From Hyphomicrobiales bacterium (lineage in GTDB: Bacteria; Pseudomonadota; Alphaproteobacteria; Rhizobiales; Devosiaceae), in NCBI GenBank assembly GCA_027082895.1, contig JALWTJ010000121.1:1-7891 (forward strand): a stretch of DNA of 7,891 nucleotides. The letters run 5' to 3'. Below are positions 1 through 6,153 of this stretch, in pieces. Every line of letters starts with the position of its first letter. Position 1 is the stretch's first letter. The notes under the pieces are model-generated. The model was not told where the DNA came from, made no database searches, and worked only from the letters and a program-made list of their open reading frames with translations. The position numbers and the translations under genes were made by a program.

Positions 1-5
1 GAGTT

Positions 6-22
6 GCAGCCTGAGGGGCTGC
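6..22 (-). terminator. Weak hairpin just downstream of the response regulator gene
   Basis: GCAGCC (6-11) and GGCTGC (17-22) form a perfect 6-base stem with a 5-base loop. It starts 9 bases beyond the stop codon of the minus-strand regulator gene. No run of T follows on the minus strand, so this is not a classic intrinsic terminator. It could be a weak or Rho-assisted 3' end, or a chance hairpin. Confidence 0.3.
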
Positions 23-30
23 CCGCCTCT

Positions 31-666
31 TCAGCCGGTCAGAACGATGCGCATCAGGTCCGCCGTGTTGCGGGCACCCAGCTTTTCCATCACGCGGGCC
101 CGGTGCACTTCGATGGTGCGGGGGGAAATCCCCAGATCCCGCCCCGCTTCCTTGTTTGATTGCCCGTTGCTGATCCGTTCCAGCACTTCCCGTTCCCGGG
201 GGGTCAACTGGTTGAATCCACGGATTTCGATGGGCCGCCGTCCCCCCTGCACGGTGCCCAGAAGCACATCCCGCCGCAGGGCGTTGCGCACGAGGCGAAT
301 GAAACGCTCCGTGTCGATGGGTTTTTGCACGATGTCGGTTGCCCCCCGTTTCATGGCCTCCACGGCCCCGTTGACATCCTGATTGTCCATCAGCATGAAC
401 ACGGCAATGCCCGCCCGCAGGCCCTTGATTCGATCCAGAACCTCAAGGCCGGGTTCATCGGACAGTTCGAGATTGAGAGCGACCACGTCCGGCCGGGTGC
501 GGGCAACCGCGGCAAAGAAGGAGGAGGCATCAGCAAAGGCTGTGGTCTGGAAACCCTCCAGCCGGAACAGCACGCTCAAGGCCTCACGGGTTCCCGCGTC
601 CGCATCAATGATGTGCACCAGCCGGTCCCGATTGTGATAGGAATGATAGTAGCTCTTCTGTTCCAT
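31..666 (-). CDS. FixJ/NarL-type response regulator with a degenerate (pseudo-) receiver domain
   Basis: A two-domain DNA-binding regulator of 211 residues (213 from the alternative start). Numbering here is from the upstream ATG at 672. Residues about 18-132 form a CheY-like receiver; residues about 154-211 form a LuxR/FixJ helix-turn-helix with LTPREREVL, SNKEAGRDLGIS and RTIEVHRARVMEKLGA, very typical of the family. The receiver is odd. The phosphoacceptor Asp of the LDLRLP-type strand is Asn67 (ALNLELSDEPG), the second residue of the acidic pair is Ala24 (IIDADAG), and the conserved Thr/Ser before the GHGDV-like segment is Met95. Only Asp23 and the Lys of the KP motif (Lys117) remain, so phosphorylation by a histidine kinase looks unlikely. 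I prefer the ATG at 666: AAGGGG sits 8 bases before it but only 2 before the ATG at 672. No partner kinase is visible in the window and the target genes are unknown. Family assignment is sure; the specific role is not. Confidence 0.93.
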   Translation of the reverse strand: MEQKSYYHSYHNRDRLVHIIDADAGTREALSVLFRLEGFQTTAFADASSFFAAVARTRPDVVALNLELSDEPGLEVLDRIKGLRAGIAVFMLMDNQDVNGAVEAMKRGATDIVQKPIDTERFIRLVRNALRRDVLLGTVQGGRRPIEIRGFNQLTPREREVLERISNGQSNKEAGRDLGISPRTIEVHRARVMEKLGARNTADLMRIVLTG

Positions 667-744
667 ATGCATTGCCCCTTACCGAAATGTGTATCGTGCG
701 AATTATCAGGTGCTTCCTTCCCCCCGCATATGCAGATAAGATTC

Positions 745-776
745 CCGGACTGGGACCAGATGCCCAAACGGTCCGG
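745..776 (-). promoter_or_regulatory. Hairpin in the leader of the response regulator gene
   Basis: CCGGAC (745-750) pairs with GTCCGG (771-776), and inside it TGGG (751-754) pairs with CCCA (763-766), leaving an 8-base loop and a 4-base bulge (767-770). If transcription starts from the promoter at 813-841, this sits in the 5' leader about 80-110 bases before the start codon. No T-run follows on the minus strand, so it is not an obvious attenuator. I do not recognise it as a known riboswitch. Confidence 0.35.
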
Positions 777-812
777 AAGCGGTTTCTGCGTAGCACCGAA
801 CACCTAGGGACA

Positions 813-841
813 CTTATATGATCCCGAATACGTAGTGTAAA
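813..841 (-). promoter_or_regulatory. Probable sigma70-type promoter for the response regulator gene
   Basis: On the minus strand TTTACA (841-836) and TATAAG (818-813) are separated by exactly 17 bases; each box matches the housekeeping consensus at 5 of 6 positions. Initiation near 806 would give a leader of about 140 bases before the ATG at 666. The regulator is the only minus-strand gene downstream. Confidence 0.55.
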
Positions 842-889
842 GGATTTGATTCCTATCAGGATTCCACCCTAGGCAATTGTGCGTATGTA

Positions 890-941
890 CCGCGTGCCAG
901 GCAAAAAGTGGGTACCGGTTTTTGCGGCGGATGGCACGCGG
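890..941. repeat. Nested palindromic intergenic element (REP-like)
   Basis: The outer arms CCGCGTGCCA (890-899) and TGGCACGCGG (932-941) are perfect 10-base inverted repeats. The inner arms GCAAAAA (901-907) and TTTTTGC (919-925) are perfect 7-base inverted repeats around a GTGGGTACCGG centre. The core resembles a CAAAAAGTGGG-ACCGGTTTT sequence that I recall from intergenic regions of many Alphaproteobacteria; that is memory, not a search. It could form a strong RNA or DNA hairpin. It has no T-tail and no protein is assigned. Confidence 0.7.
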
Positions 942-949
942 AGAGACAA

Positions 950-979
950 GCGTGCCAAGCAAAAAGTGGGCACCGGTTT
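950..979. repeat. Second, truncated copy of the palindromic element
   Basis: These 30 bases match 892-921 at 28 positions, in direct orientation at a distance of 58 bases. Only the left half and core are present; no matching GGCACGC right arm follows. This suggests a partial duplication or a decayed second insertion of the same element. Confidence 0.7.
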
Positions 980-1031
980 CAGGAAAGGAAGGGGCCCCCG
1001 TGAGGCAGGGAACGGACCCGAAAACGGTCAT

Positions 1032-1065
1032 GCACCAGGCAAGATTGCGCACCAGGCAAGACTGC
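1032..1065. repeat. 17-base tandem duplication
   Basis: Two adjacent 17-base units (1032-1048 and 1049-1065) begin with GCACCAGGCAAGA and end with TGC, with one mismatch (T versus C at unit position 14). They lie outside any gene. The simplest explanation is slippage; a binding-site pair is possible but unsupported. Confidence 0.7.
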
Positions 1066-1087
1066 CTGCCGGGAAAGAACATGTGTC

Positions 1088-1125
1088 AAAAAAAGACGGC
1101 CCGGACAGGTCCGGGCCGTCTTTTT
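1088..1125 (-). terminator. Strong intrinsic terminator of mscL, symmetrical enough to act both ways
   Basis: A perfect 12-base GC-rich stem, GACGGCCCGGAC (1095-1106) with GTCCGGGCCGTC (1109-1120), is flanked by seven A (1088-1094) and five T (1121-1125). On the minus strand it lies 26 bases past the mscL stop and ends in seven U, a textbook intrinsic terminator. On the plus strand the five-T tail could also stop transcription coming from the repeat region. Confidence 0.9.
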
Positions 1126-1150
1126 GCAATTGGCGGGTGGCTGTTCGGCC

Positions 1151-1510
1151 CTATTTCTTCAGCAGATCACGGATTTCCGTGAGCAGGACTTCCTCCTTGG
1201 ATGGCTTGGGCGGTGCGGAGGGCTTGGCCTCTTCCTTGCGCTTCATGGAGTTGATTCCCTTGACCACCAGGAACAAGGCAAAGGCGATGATGAGGAATTT
1301 CACGATGGCATTAATGAAAAGCCCCACATTGAGCGGGCCCAGCACGATCGTGGAAAAATCGACCCCGCCGATCAACAACCCCACGATGGGCATGATGATG
1401 TCATCGACCAGTGAACTGATGATGGCACCGAAAGCCGCACCGATAACGATGCCCACCGCCATGTCGATCATGTTGCCCTTGATGGCAAATTCCTTGAATT
1501 CCTTTAACAT
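1151..1510 (-). CDS. mscL: Large-conductance mechanosensitive channel MscL
   Basis: Encodes a 119-residue inner-membrane channel subunit that assembles as a homopentamer and opens under membrane tension to release solutes during hypo-osmotic shock. The N-terminal amphipathic helix (LKEFKEFAIKGN, residues 2-13) is followed by TM1 (about 14-43, with DMAVGIVIGAAFGAIISSLV), a short periplasmic loop, TM2 (about 63-88) and a cytoplasmic C-terminal helix ending EEVLLTEIRDLLKK, nearly the same as in E. coli MscL. It is somewhat shorter than the 136-residue E. coli protein, mainly in the loop. The frame is open upstream to 1597, but the ATG at 1510 starts exactly at the family N-terminus and has GGGG 8 bases before it. 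It is transcribed divergently from the PodJ-like gene and ends in a strong terminator, so it is probably monocistronic. Confidence 0.97.
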   Translation of the reverse strand: MLKEFKEFAIKGNMIDMAVGIVIGAAFGAIISSLVDDIIMPIVGLLIGGVDFSTIVLGPLNVGLFINAIVKFLIIAFALFLVVKGINSMKRKEEAKPSAPPKPSKEEVLLTEIRDLLKK

Positions 1511-1832
1511 GTTTTCGTCCCCGTCTTGATTATCAATTGAAGTTGAACCGGAATGTTCGGCAACAGGGCCGGACGTTCCTCCGGCGCCTTTTTGCACAAC
1601 ATATGCAGGGAAATCAACCGAACCCGGCCCGCCAACCGGCCCGGGCTGACGGTGTGAACCGCGCCTGCGGGTGGTTTCTGGTGCCCAAAAGGCACGCGGG
1701 AGATTTTTGCATTCTGCAACGGGATTAACCGGTTGTTTACGATGTTTTTGTGAAAAGGTAACCGGCCCTGTTTCGGTTTGGCGGGTGCCCGCATGTCAAT
1801 TCAGGCCGAACGGAACATTGCGCGGAACATCC
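1511..1832. other. Divergent intergenic region between mscL and the podJ-like gene
   Basis: This 322-base spacer must hold promoters for both divergent genes, but I find no pair of boxes close to consensus. GATAAT (1534-1529, minus strand) resembles a -10 box for mscL but is so close that its transcript would start at the ribosome binding site. GTGCC/GGCAC (1681-1685/1691-1695) makes a small hairpin. CGGAACAT occurs twice just before the podJ-like start (1811-1818 and 1823-1830). Frames crossing the region do not resemble any protein I know. Confidence 0.5.
1725..1739 (+). promoter_or_regulatory. Possible CtrA-like site upstream of the podJ-like gene
   Basis: TTAA (1725-1728), seven bases, then TTTA (1736-1739) matches the CtrA consensus TTAA-N7-TTAA except for one base in the second half. 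It overlaps an 8-base palindrome, AACCGGTT (1727-1734). CtrA control of polarity genes is known in Alphaproteobacteria, which makes the site plausible, but such short matches arise easily by chance. Confidence 0.25.
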
Positions 1833-4800
1833 ATGGCACAGGCCCGACACACTCCGAACTGGAACGTACAGTCCGCCCCTTACAGGAATGGCGCTGCACC
1901 GGTGGAACACGAGGACTGGAACGCCTTGCGCGATGAACTGGAGAACCTTCTGGATCAGGTTCACCAGGCCCAGCATGACGAGGTGGTACGTACGCGCATG
2001 ACGGGCCATGCCAGCCCGCCCCCGGCCAGTTACGGGTTGCGCGAACCCCGCCATTCCGGTTCCGCCAGCAGCCCCGATCGGCGCCAGCAAGCGCTGCACT
2101 CGGTGCAGCGGGCGCTGGACCGTTTCAGCGAACAAGAGGAGGCACTGCCAATGCCTGCCCAGTCCCAGCAACAGTTGCAACAGGCCATCCGTCAGATAAG
2201 GTCCAGCCAGCACGGTACGCCGCGACGGCGCGCCGGCCGCGGCCAGCCTTCCCGGCCTTTTGCGGCAGGGGACGCCAGTCCGGACTATTACGCGGCTCCC
2301 CCCGTGCCTGCTTATGGTTCCATGCCTGCTCCCGCCCCCGCCATCGATCCGGCCCGCCTCGATGACATTACCGACGCCCTTTCCGACATCAGTGCCCGCC
2401 TGAACCTGTTTGAACGCAACCTGTCCGAGCAGGAGGCCTCCCGTTCCGCAGTTGCGGACATGGCCGAACAGATCGAACAGCTTTCCGCCGTTGTCGAACA
2501 TCTGGCCAGCAACATCGGAGAAACGGGACATATCCGGCGGCTGGAGAGTCAGATAGCAAAGATGGCCGATGCGGTTGCCAGCGGCTCCGATCTGGATTTC
2601 CAGTCCCTGAACAACCGCCTTGATGTGCTCACGGGCGCTTTTGAACAGTTGCAGGAATTGCAGAACAGGCAGCTTGAACTGAGCGTGAAATCCCACGATG
2701 AGGGGGGATTTCTCGATTCCATTGATGCCAGTGTACGCAACATCTATGACCGGCTCGACACCATGGGGCTGGACAAGCTCGACCTGCAACCCATCGAGGA
2801 TTGCGTGCGCACGGTCTATGACCGCATTGACGCCCTTGAGCAGACCATGGCCATGCCCACCCCCGCCATCGAGCGCCTGAGCCGGGAAATGGCCGAATTT
2901 ACCGCGGCCATGCGCGACAGCGAAAAGGGCAAGGGGCAGGCGGACCTGCTGCGCAGAACCGAACAGCTGATCAAGCGTGTCGAACAGATCGAGAAGGAGG
3001 ACGGCGCGGTCGGCGAACTCAAGCTGGACATGGCCGAACTTCAGGAAAAGGTGGCCGGGGCGCTCGAACCCCGCTTCAGCCAGCTGGAACAGAAGCTGGG
3101 GGATGTTGCCGGGCAGATTTCGTCGCACTCCGGCGCGGATTCCCGGGGTGCTGCGTCCGCCGCAGCGTTGGAAAAGCATATCAGGGAGCTGACCGGCAAG
3201 CTGGAGCAGACCAGCGCCGACATTGCACAGTTGAAGCAGGCCGTTTCCGGCACCGGCGCCCCCGGGCAGGGCGCCATCGACATGAACGCCATTGCCGATC
3301 TGGTTGCCGAACGCACCTCCCGCGCCATTGAAACCATGCGTGAGCATTCCGGAAATGCTCTGGGGGAAGATTCCCTTGGCAAGCTGGAGGCACGTCTTGC
3401 CGCCATGCTGGAAAGGCACCATGCCCGTTCGGCCGATCAGCCGGACAACAAGGAGCAGGTACGCCAGTTCGTCGGTGTTCAGAATTCCATCAATCAGGTC
3501 AATCAGCGGCTGGCAAGGCTGGAAGCGGGGATGCAGGCGCAGGCTGAATCACGGGAAGAGGGTGCCGAACGGCCCTTCTGTCCCGCTCCGCCCGCGTCCC
3601 CTGCCGCACCCTCGGCCGCTTCTTCTGCGGCTCCCTTGGCCGCCCGCCGGGTACGCCATCCCGGCCTGGGCGAGGAAAGCAGCCGGCAGGAAACCGACCT
3701 GCCCGCATCCTCTGCCCCCGCACCCTCCGCCAATGCAAGCCGTCCCGCGGCGGTCAGCCCGGCGGCAGAAAGCCATGGCGAACCGCACGGCGAACCGGGG
3801 GAACATCTCCTTCCCGAATTGCGGGACCGGATGCCCCGCTCGCCGGTCATGGAAGGCCCGCTGCATTCCGAGCCTCTTTCCCATGCCGTTCCCGCTTCCG
3901 GTTCCGTGCCGGTGCCGGATTCCCTGCGCGTGGATCCGGACGATCTGGTCATGGTGGACAATGAAACTGGCGAAGCGGAATCCGACCCCGATCCCTTTCA
4001 GGCGGTCCTTGGCGAAACTCGCCCCTCCCGCGCGCCGTCCATTGCACCATCCGAACCCGCAACGCCGGAAACGGCGGCCCCAACCGGGGAAGGACCGATT
4101 CGGATACCCCGTTTTGACAGCAGCAATGTAACTCCGCCGCCCCCACCGGTGTCTGCGTTTGCCACCGGTTCCCCGGATCAGGCTGGCGGAAACGGTTTTG
4201 GGGCTTCCCCCGAACCGGCACCCCGCACCCAGACTGCTCCGGATGTTCCGGGCGCATCGGATTCCGCGGAATCGGCTCCCGTGTCCCGCTCCACCTTCAT
4301 AGAAGCCGCCCGGCGCGCCGCCCGGGCACGCAACGGGGAAAGCATTGATCCTGCCTCCTCATCCCTGCTCGGGCGGGCCATGTCCCGTTTCTCGAAAAAG
4401 AATGCGACGAAAAAGAACAAGGAGGACACCCCGGTCCTTTCCGGTTCCGCGGCCGAGCGTGCATCCGACCCGATCGCCGACCGTTCCGGCGACGGGCAGG
4501 AAGGGAACAGCAAGGGAAAATTGTGGAAGCGTTTCTTCCAGCGCAAGCGTTCCCTTCCCGGTGATCCTCTCCCCCAGGTGGACGAGCTTGCCGGGCGCGC
4601 TCCCTATTCCGATCCGCTTGTCGCATCCGGCTCCCCTGACCGGGCTGCCAATAGCGATACCGGGGATGCGGATCTGGACGATCTGACGACCGTTCCTGAA
4701 AGCTTTCTGACCCGGCACCGCCAGCCCATTCTGCTGGTCGCCACCATCATTGCCGTGGGTTTCCTGACCTTCAACCTGATTTCCCAGCGCTTCGCCGCTT

Positions 4801-5954
4801 CCTCGTCTGCCCCCGATTCAGGGGCACCCGTCACCGCAGCCAGCGATCCGGCCGCAGGCGAACAGGGCGTTGCGGACACGGCCGGCACTACTGATGGCGA
4901 GAACAGCGCTCCGGCACCGGCAGAAAGTGCCTCGGACAGCCCGGATGCGAACACCGCCGCCGATCAGGAAGTGGGCGCCATCAACCCCACCAGCCACAAT
5001 GTGCGCATGATTGCGCCCCCGACGGCGGACATATCTCCCCCCGCCGAGGTCAGCCTTGCCTCCCTTTCCGCCCCGGATGCGGCCGAAACACCTTCGGGCG
5101 TTGCCATGCCCCCCGCCGCGGTCGGTCCCATCGAACTGCGCAGGATGGCCGCCGAGGGCGACCCCCGGGTGCAGTTTGAAGTGGCCGCCATTCTGGCCGA
5201 AGGGCGTGTTCTGCCCCAGGATCTTGCCGGTGCCGCCGTCTGGTATGAGCGTGCCGCCGCCCAGGGTTTTGCCCCGGCCAGTTACCGGTTGGCCAATATG
5301 CTGGAAAACGGCGTGGGTGTGGAAAAGGATCTCTCCCGGGCCCGCCTGTGGTACCAGTTGGCCGCGGACGCGGGCAACCGGATGTCCATGCATAATCTGG
5401 CCTCCCTGCTGGCCGGTGGCAAGCTGGGTGAGCAGGATTTCGAACGGGCGGCCTACTGGTTCGGCAAGGCCGCCGCCCTTGGCCTGAAGGACAGCCAGTT
5501 CAATCTGGCCATGCTTTATGCGCGCGGGCTGGGCGTACCCCAGAACCTTGAGGAATCCTTCAAATGGTTCTCCATCGCCGCCAGCCTCGGGGATCAGGAT
5601 GCGGCCAAGGCCCGTGACGAAATTGCCCGGTCCCTTGACGCGCAGGTGGCCACCCGCATCTCTGACGAGATCAAGGGATGGCAACCCGATCCTCTCAACA
5701 TTCCCGCCAATTTTGCGCCCATCGGCACCTGGTCCCCGGATTTCGACCCCGGCCCCGCCATCACGGACAAGAACGTGATCCGGCAGGTACAGGCCGCCCT
5801 CAACCGTATCGGTTATGATACGGGCACGCCCGATGGTTTGATGGGGCCGAAAACGGAAGAAGCCATCCGGGCCTTCGAGGCGCAGACCGGCATGTCTCAG
5901 AGCGGCCGGATCAACCCGCGCCTGCTGGCGGTGCTGGGCAGCCAGCCGGTCTAG
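1833..5954 (+). CDS. Large PodJ-like polar scaffold protein: coiled coil, one TM segment, Sel1 repeats and peptidoglycan-binding domain
   Basis: A 1373-residue bitopic membrane protein. Residues 1-170 are Gln/Pro-rich with short helical stretches. Residues about 173-570 are a long, charged, largely coiled-coil region, including a repeat VRNIYDRLD (301-309) / VRTVYDRID (325-333). Residues about 570-890 are Pro/Ala/Ser-rich and probably disordered, with an embedded FIEAARRAARA motif near 820. A basic patch, LWKRFFQRKR (897-906), precedes a single TM helix at about 965-984. The periplasmic part has a low-complexity linker, about four Sel1 repeats (1100-1260) and a PG_binding_1 domain (1312-1370; QVQAALNRIGYDTG, DGLMGPKTEEAIRAF). 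This is the domain order of Caulobacter PodJ, which recruits polar factors in the cytoplasm and contacts the wall through its periplasmic part. It is longer than Caulobacter PodJ (about 970 residues), and I do not see the PWSVKGID-like N-terminal motif of classical PodJ, so orthology is uncertain. The frame is open to 1671, but the ATG at 1833 has GGAA just upstream and the segment before it does not look like protein. Confidence 0.85.
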   Translation: MAQARHTPNWNVQSAPYRNGAAPVEHEDWNALRDELENLLDQVHQAQHDEVVRTRMTGHASPPPASYGLREPRHSGSASSPDRRQQALHSVQRALDRFSEQEEALPMPAQSQQQLQQAIRQIRSSQHGTPRRRAGRGQPSRPFAAGDASPDYYAAPPVPAYGSMPAPAPAIDPARLDDITDALSDISARLNLFERNLSEQEASRSAVADMAEQIEQLSAVVEHLASNIGETGHIRRLESQIAKMADAVASGSDLDFQSLNNRLDVLTGAFEQLQELQNRQLELSVKSHDEGGFLDSIDASVRNIYDRLDTMGLDKLDLQPIEDCVRTVYDRIDALEQTMAMPTPAIERLSREMAEFTAAMRDSEKGKGQADLLRRTEQLIKRVEQIEKEDGAVGELKLDMAELQEKVAGALEPRFSQLEQKLGDVAGQISSHSGADSRGAASAAALEKHIRELTGKLEQTSADIAQLKQAVSGTGAPGQGAIDMNAIADLVAERTSRAIETMREHSGNALGEDSLGKLEARLAAMLERHHARSADQPDNKEQVRQFVGVQNSINQVNQRLARLEAGMQAQAESREEGAERPFCPAPPASPAAPSAASSAAPLAARRVRHPGLGEESSRQETDLPASSAPAPSANASRPAAVSPAAESHGEPHGEPGEHLLPELRDRMPRSPVMEGPLHSEPLSHAVPASGSVPVPDSLRVDPDDLVMVDNETGEAESDPDPFQAVLGETRPSRAPSIAPSEPATPETAAPTGEGPIRIPRFDSSNVTPPPPPVSAFATGSPDQAGGNGFGASPEPAPRTQTAPDVPGASDSAESAPVSRSTFIEAARRAARARNGESIDPASSSLLGRAMSRFSKKNATKKNKEDTPVLSGSAAERASDPIADRSGDGQEGNSKGKLWKRFFQRKRSLPGDPLPQVDELAGRAPYSDPLVASGSPDRAANSDTGDADLDDLTTVPESFLTRHRQPILLVATIIAVGFLTFNLISQRFAASSSAPDSGAPVTAASDPAAGEQGVADTAGTTDGENSAPAPAESASDSPDANTAADQEVGAINPTSHNVRMIAPPTADISPPAEVSLASLSAPDAAETPSGVAMPPAAVGPIELRRMAAEGDPRVQFEVAAILAEGRVLPQDLAGAAVWYERAAAQGFAPASYRLANMLENGVGVEKDLSRARLWYQLAADAGNRMSMHNLASLLAGGKLGEQDFERAAYWFGKAAALGLKDSQFNLAMLYARGLGVPQNLEESFKWFSIAASLGDQDAAKARDEIARSLDAQVATRISDEIKGWQPDPLNIPANFAPIGTWSPDFDPGPAITDKNVIRQVQAALNRIGYDTGTPDGLMGPKTEEAIRAFEAQTGMSQSGRINPRLLAVLGSQPV

Positions 5955-6066
5955 CCGGGAGCCTTTTGTGCCTTCCCGGTTCGCCCGTTCATCCCTTTTC
6001 CGGACGTGTCCGGGAATGGAGCGGCGGTTTTTTGCCCTCACGTTTAACCAAAGGGCAAAAGGGGCG
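5955..6066. other. Hairpin-rich 3' end of the podJ-like gene
   Basis: Three inverted repeats follow the stop codon: CCGGGA/TCCCGG (5955-5960/5974-5979), CCGGAC/GTCCGG (6000-6005/6008-6013), and TTTTGCCC/GGGCAAAA (6030-6037/6053-6060) with a 15-base loop. A T6 run (6028-6033) lies 14 bases after the second stem, too far for a textbook intrinsic terminator. Transcription of the podJ-like gene probably ends here, but which structure does it is unclear. Confidence 0.4.
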
Positions 6067-6094
6067 TTGACATCGGGGGGCAAGGCCCCATAAA
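6067..6094 (+). promoter_or_regulatory. Probable sigma70-type promoter of the tauE-like operon
   Basis: A perfect TTGACA -35 box (6067-6072) is followed after 16 bases by CATAAA (6089-6094), which matches TATAAT at 4 positions. Initiation near 6101 would give a leader of about 145 bases before the GTG at 6247. It is the best plus-strand promoter in this spacer. Confidence 0.5.
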
Positions 6095-6112
6095 CAGGCC
6101 GATTATACGAGA

Positions 6113-6153
6113 GGCTGCCGGTGCATTTTCCTGTCGGCGAAAGCGAAGCAGCC
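6113..6153 (+). promoter_or_regulatory. Stem-loop in the leader of the tauE-like operon
   Basis: GGCTGC (6113-6118) pairs with GCAGCC (6148-6153). Inside, GC-GAAA-GC (6137-6144) could form a small GNRA-type tetraloop; alternatively GCCG (6117-6120) pairs with CGGC (6135-6138), giving a competing fold. I do not recognise a known riboswitch class. Confidence 0.3.

Larger units (their letters stand above)
842..1087. other. Intergenic region with repeats and no convincing gene
   Basis: This stretch lies between the regulator's promoter and the mscL terminator. It contains a nested palindrome (890-941), a partial second copy (950-979) and a 17-base tandem duplication (1032-1065). Two GATTC sites (848-852 and 860-864) sit 12 bases apart and match the GANTC target of the alphaproteobacterial cell-cycle methylase CcrM. 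Open frames crossing it run antisense into mscL and translate the repeats, so I do not call them genes. Confidence 0.6.

Noticed and set aside
160..807. Plus-strand open frame opposite the response regulator
   Set aside because: It is antisense to a clear receiver-HTH gene and lacks protein-like features.
890..1065. CRISPR-like array
   Set aside because: There are only two copies of each repeat, one truncated and one pair directly abutting, with no regular spacers and no cas genes.
879..1529. Plus-strand open frame of 216 codons across the repeat region and mscL
   Set aside because: It translates the palindromic repeats, runs through the strong terminator and then lies antisense to mscL; the residue pattern is not protein-like.
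1529..1563. mscL promoter with TTGCCG (1563-1558) and GATAAT (1534-1529)
   Set aside because: The spacing is 23 bases, too long, and initiation would fall at the ribosome binding site.
1511..1597. 29-codon upstream extension of mscL
   Set aside because: The family N-terminus (MLKEFKEFAIKG) begins exactly at the ATG at 1510, which has its own Shine-Dalgarno.
1671..1832. 54-codon upstream extension of the podJ-like gene
   Set aside because: The extension is Cys/Arg-rich and unlike the rest of the protein, and the ATG at 1833 has its own GGAA upstream; kept as non-coding.
1737..3422. Long minus-strand open frame (561 codons) opposite the podJ-like gene
   Set aside because: It is a GC-rich shadow of the plus-strand gene; the Gly/His/Gln-rich translation matches no family, while the sense frame has clear domains.
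4818..6083. Minus-strand open frame (421 codons) opposite the Sel1 and peptidoglycan-binding region
   Set aside because: The sense strand encodes well-recognised Sel1 and PG_binding_1 domains; the antisense frame is Gly-rich with no motif.
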